DNA of 64,000 nt from Methylophilus medardensis. GTDB taxonomy: Bacteria > Pseudomonadota > Gammaproteobacteria > Burkholderiales > Methylophilaceae. This document shows positions 62,054 to 64,000 of this stretch, one piece after another. The position numbers and the translations under genes were made by a program. The notes below the pieces were generated by a model. It was not told where the DNA came from and did no database searches. It saw nothing but the letters and a program-made list of their open reading frames with translations. Position 1 is the first letter of the stretch. Each line of letters starts with the position of its first letter. Where the stretch lies: assembly GCF_006363915.1 (NCBI RefSeq), contig NZ_CP040946.1, one strand, 5' to 3'.

Positions 62054-63469
62054 GTGCTCTCACAACTTTCATCCACTACGGACAAATCAGTTTTTTTACC
62101 GATAAAGAAAAAAGTGCTCTTGGTTGAGGACGAAGTTCTGTTTGCCAAAGCAGTGGTGAAACGGTTACAAAAAGCTGGTTTTGAGTGCGAGCACGCAGAA
62201 TCCTTACAGGATGCCAGATTGCTGGTAAAACAATTTGAACCCGATATGGCGCTTTTGGATATGCGCCTGCCGGATGGCAATGGATTGGATTTATTAGCGG
62301 ATTTCGTGGCAAAAAACATCAATACCATCGTCATGACTGCCTTTGGCGATGTGACCGATGCCGTCAACGCCATCAAAATGGGGGCGATTGATTATTTAAA
62401 GAAACCGATTGATCTCGAAGAACTGTTATTGATCATTCAAAAGAATGAAAAAACCACGGATTTACAGGCTAGTCTCGATTATTCAAGGCAGCGTGATTCG
62501 GTGGTGAATGATTCTGTGCAACTGATTGGTGAGAGTGCTGCCATGCAAAGTGTGCGTCAGCAAATCACCCGGATTGCACAATTAAGTGCGCTGAGTGATG
62601 CGGTTCAGCCTACGGTGCTGATTACGGGTGAAACTGGCACCGGAAAAGATGTTGTTGCGCGTTATTTGCATGCGAGTTGTGCTAATCATGATAAGCCGTT
62701 TGTGCATGTGGACTGTGCTTCGCTGCCTGCTGAGTTGATTGAGAGTGAGTTGTTTGGGCACGAAAAAGGGGCGTTTACCAATGCCGTCGCCTCGCGCCCA
62801 GGTTTGATTGAGTCGGCCGAAGACGGCACATTGTTTTTGGATGAAATTGGCGAGTTACCATTGGGCTTACAGGCAAAATTGTTAAATGTGCTTGAACGTC
62901 GCATGGTACGCCGATTAGGTTCGACCAAAGAGCGTCCGGTGCAAGCGCGAATTATCGCTGCGACCAATCGTGATTTATATCAAATGTCGAGTGAAGGGCG
63001 CTTTCGTTCTGACCTGTATTATCGGTTGAACGTGATTACGATGCAGATGCCGCCCTTGCGTGACCGTGGTCAAGATGTGTTGTTATTGGCTAATTATTTT
63101 AGGCAATTGACTGAAAAACGCTATGCCTTGCCACACCATGAGTTTAGTACGCTGGCACTGATGGCGATCCAAAAATATCATTGGCCTGGCAATGTGCGTG
63201 AAATGCGCCATCAAATCAGCCGGGCGGTGTTGATGTGTACACAGCCAATGATTTCAGAGCATGATTTAGGTTTGCCGCAAATGGCGGCAGCGAGCGCGAG
63301 TGTTTCTATGCAGGGCGAAACGCAAGTGACGTTAGACGATGCGGAAAAAGCCATGTTGTTGAATGCCCTTGAGCAATCGCGACACAATGTCTCAAAGGCC
63401 GCACGGTTACTGGGGATTACTCGGATGACCATGCGCTACCGCATGGATAAACATGGAATCTCGGTATAA
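62054..63469 (+). CDS. NtrC-type sigma-54 response regulator with GAFTNA loop
   Basis: 471-aa regulator: receiver domain (about residues 18-135, Asp69 in ALLDMRLPDG), AAA+ domain (about 160-390, Walker A GETGTGKD near 192-199, LFLDEIGELP Walker B), and a C-terminal Fis-type helix-turn-helix (SKAARLLGITRMTMRYR). The sigma-54 contact loop reads GAFTNA (239-244) instead of GAFTGA. GTG start with AAGGAAG upstream. No histidine kinase is adjacent in this window. It may control the TonB receptor gene just upstream, which is inference from proximity. Confidence 0.9.
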   Translation: MLSQLSSTTDKSVFLPIKKKVLLVEDEVLFAKAVVKRLQKAGFECEHAESLQDARLLVKQFEPDMALLDMRLPDGNGLDLLADFVAKNINTIVMTAFGDVTDAVNAIKMGAIDYLKKPIDLEELLLIIQKNEKTTDLQASLDYSRQRDSVVNDSVQLIGESAAMQSVRQQITRIAQLSALSDAVQPTVLITGETGTGKDVVARYLHASCANHDKPFVHVDCASLPAELIESELFGHEKGAFTNAVASRPGLIESAEDGTLFLDEIGELPLGLQAKLLNVLERRMVRRLGSTKERPVQARIIAATNRDLYQMSSEGRFRSDLYYRLNVITMQMPPLRDRGQDVLLLANYFRQLTEKRYALPHHEFSTLALMAIQKYHWPGNVREMRHQISRAVLMCTQPMISEHDLGLPQMAAASASVSMQGETQVTLDDAEKAMLLNALEQSRHNVSKAARLLGITRMTMRYRMDKHGISV

Positions 63470-63478
63470 ACGCAAATT

Positions 63479-63503
63479 AAACCTCGCTCAAGCGAGGTTT
63501 TTT
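63479..63503 (+). terminator. Rho-independent terminator after the sigma-54 regulator
   Basis: Perfect 10-bp arms AAACCTCGCT/AGCGAGGTTT with a CA loop and trailing T run, ten bases after the stop. Confidence 0.93.
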
Positions 63504-63612
63504 GTTTGTGTTTGCTAGGGAAGATGTGGTCTGCTTGTGACATAAATCAAGCACGATCAGCCGTCAGCGAAATTGCCCATGGTATCATTGCGTTTTTACT
63601 GTGGAGCGAAAA

Positions 63613-64000
63613 ATGATTGGGACCCCGTTGAGCGCAAATGCCACCAAGGTGATGCTACTAGGGAGTGGTGAGCTTGGTAAAGAGGTGATTATTGCCTTGC
63701 AGCGTTTAGGGGTCGAGGTCATTGCGGTAGACCGCTACGCAAATGCGCCAGGGCATCAGGTGGCGCATCATGCATACACTATCGATATGACGGATGCAGC
63801 GGCATTAAAAGCACTCGTGCATGAAGTAAAGCCGCACTATATCGTTCCAGAAATCGAGGCGCTCAACACCGAGGCATTGGCTGAGATTGAGGCCAGTGGC
63901 GTGACGGTAGTGCCTACGGTGCGCGCGGTGCAGTTGACCATGAATCGCGAAGGGATTCGTCGGCTAGCCGCTGAAGAATTGGCGTTGCCGACTTCGCCTT
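63613..64000 (+). CDS. purT: Formate-dependent phosphoribosylglycinamide formyltransferase (3' truncated)
   Basis: First 129 residues of PurT; the frame is open to the end of the window. The enzyme uses formate and ATP directly to formylate GAR in purine synthesis, which suits a methylotroph that makes formate. The N-terminal ATP-grasp preATP region is recognisable: VMLLGSGELGKEVIIALQRLG core, VIAVDRYANAPGHQVAH and YIVPEIEAL. GGAG precedes the ATG at nine bases. Confidence 0.95.
   Translation, partial: MIGTPLSANATKVMLLGSGELGKEVIIALQRLGVEVIAVDRYANAPGHQVAHHAYTIDMTDAAALKALVHEVKPHYIVPEIEALNTEALAEIEASGVTVVPTVRAVQLTMNREGIRRLAAEELALPTSP

Noticed and set aside
1..64000. CRISPR arrays, insertion sequences, prophage, tRNA genes
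   Set aside because: I saw no regularly spaced repeats, transposase-like frames, integrases or cloverleaf-like sequences in the intergenic regions; almost all DNA is accounted for by core genes.

Overview
The window looks like chromosomal core DNA from a betaproteobacterial methylotroph of the Methylophilaceae type (Methylophilus, Methylovorus or Methylotenera relatives). This assignment is inference from gene content and order. hflKC-DUF2065-hisZ-purA, ffs-dnaX-ybaB-recR, rpmF-plsX-fabHDG-acpP-fabF and dnaE-accA-tilS are betaproteobacterial arrangements. A four-gene tetrahydromethanopterin/methanofuran biosynthesis block behind purA points to formaldehyde oxidation through archaeal-type C1 carriers. 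No phage, insertion sequence, CRISPR array or tRNA was seen.

Layout. 1-1988: end of hflK, hflC and a small DUF2065 gene. 2116-7996: hisZ, purA, then the C1-cofactor block (DmrB-like flavoprotein, DHPS-like protein, DUF447 protein, mfnB). 8135-12077: OmpA-type porin, a nucleoside deaminase, ubiG and a HAD phosphatase. 12083-17696: an EAL/GGDEF protein, recR, ybaB, dnaX and the 4.5S SRP RNA on the minus strand. 17862-21647: a diguanylate cyclase and a NarX/NarL-type two-component pair. 21706-31423: pgi, glgB, glgC, a GH57 enzyme, malQ and a ROK glucokinase, together a storage-glucan locus. 31420-37844: queG, tsaE, an AmiC-type amidase, a SUV3-type helicase and mutL. 37902-45293: SnoaL/HxlR pair, RsmI-like methylase, DUF4139 protein, maf and two-subunit pyruvate carboxylase. 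45625-52047: yceD and the fatty-acid operon. 52110-53224: a thiol peroxidase and a paralogue lacking its catalytic cysteine. 53391-59350: dnaE, accA, tilS. 59562-64000: TonB receptor, an NtrC-type regulator and the start of purT.

The most interesting signal is in the start regions. Five genes (hisZ, the deaminase, the SUV3-type helicase, mutL, dnaE), and probably fabD, have no Shine-Dalgarno sequence. Each instead has a -10 hexamer of the form TANNNT exactly six bases before ATG, so transcription should begin at or next to the start codon. Other unusual points are queG, whose start and stop codons both overlap those of opposite-strand neighbours; a tandem thiol peroxidase with Ser replacing the peroxidatic Cys; hairpins between fatty-acid genes, one of which buries the fabF ribosome site; and an NtrC-type regulator with GAFTNA in place of GAFTGA.

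Functionally the genes fit a one-carbon economy. Pterin and furan cofactors carry formaldehyde carbon, PurT uses formate directly, pyruvate carboxylase refills oxaloacetate, and Pgi with the glucan enzymes stores and remobilises hexose phosphate.
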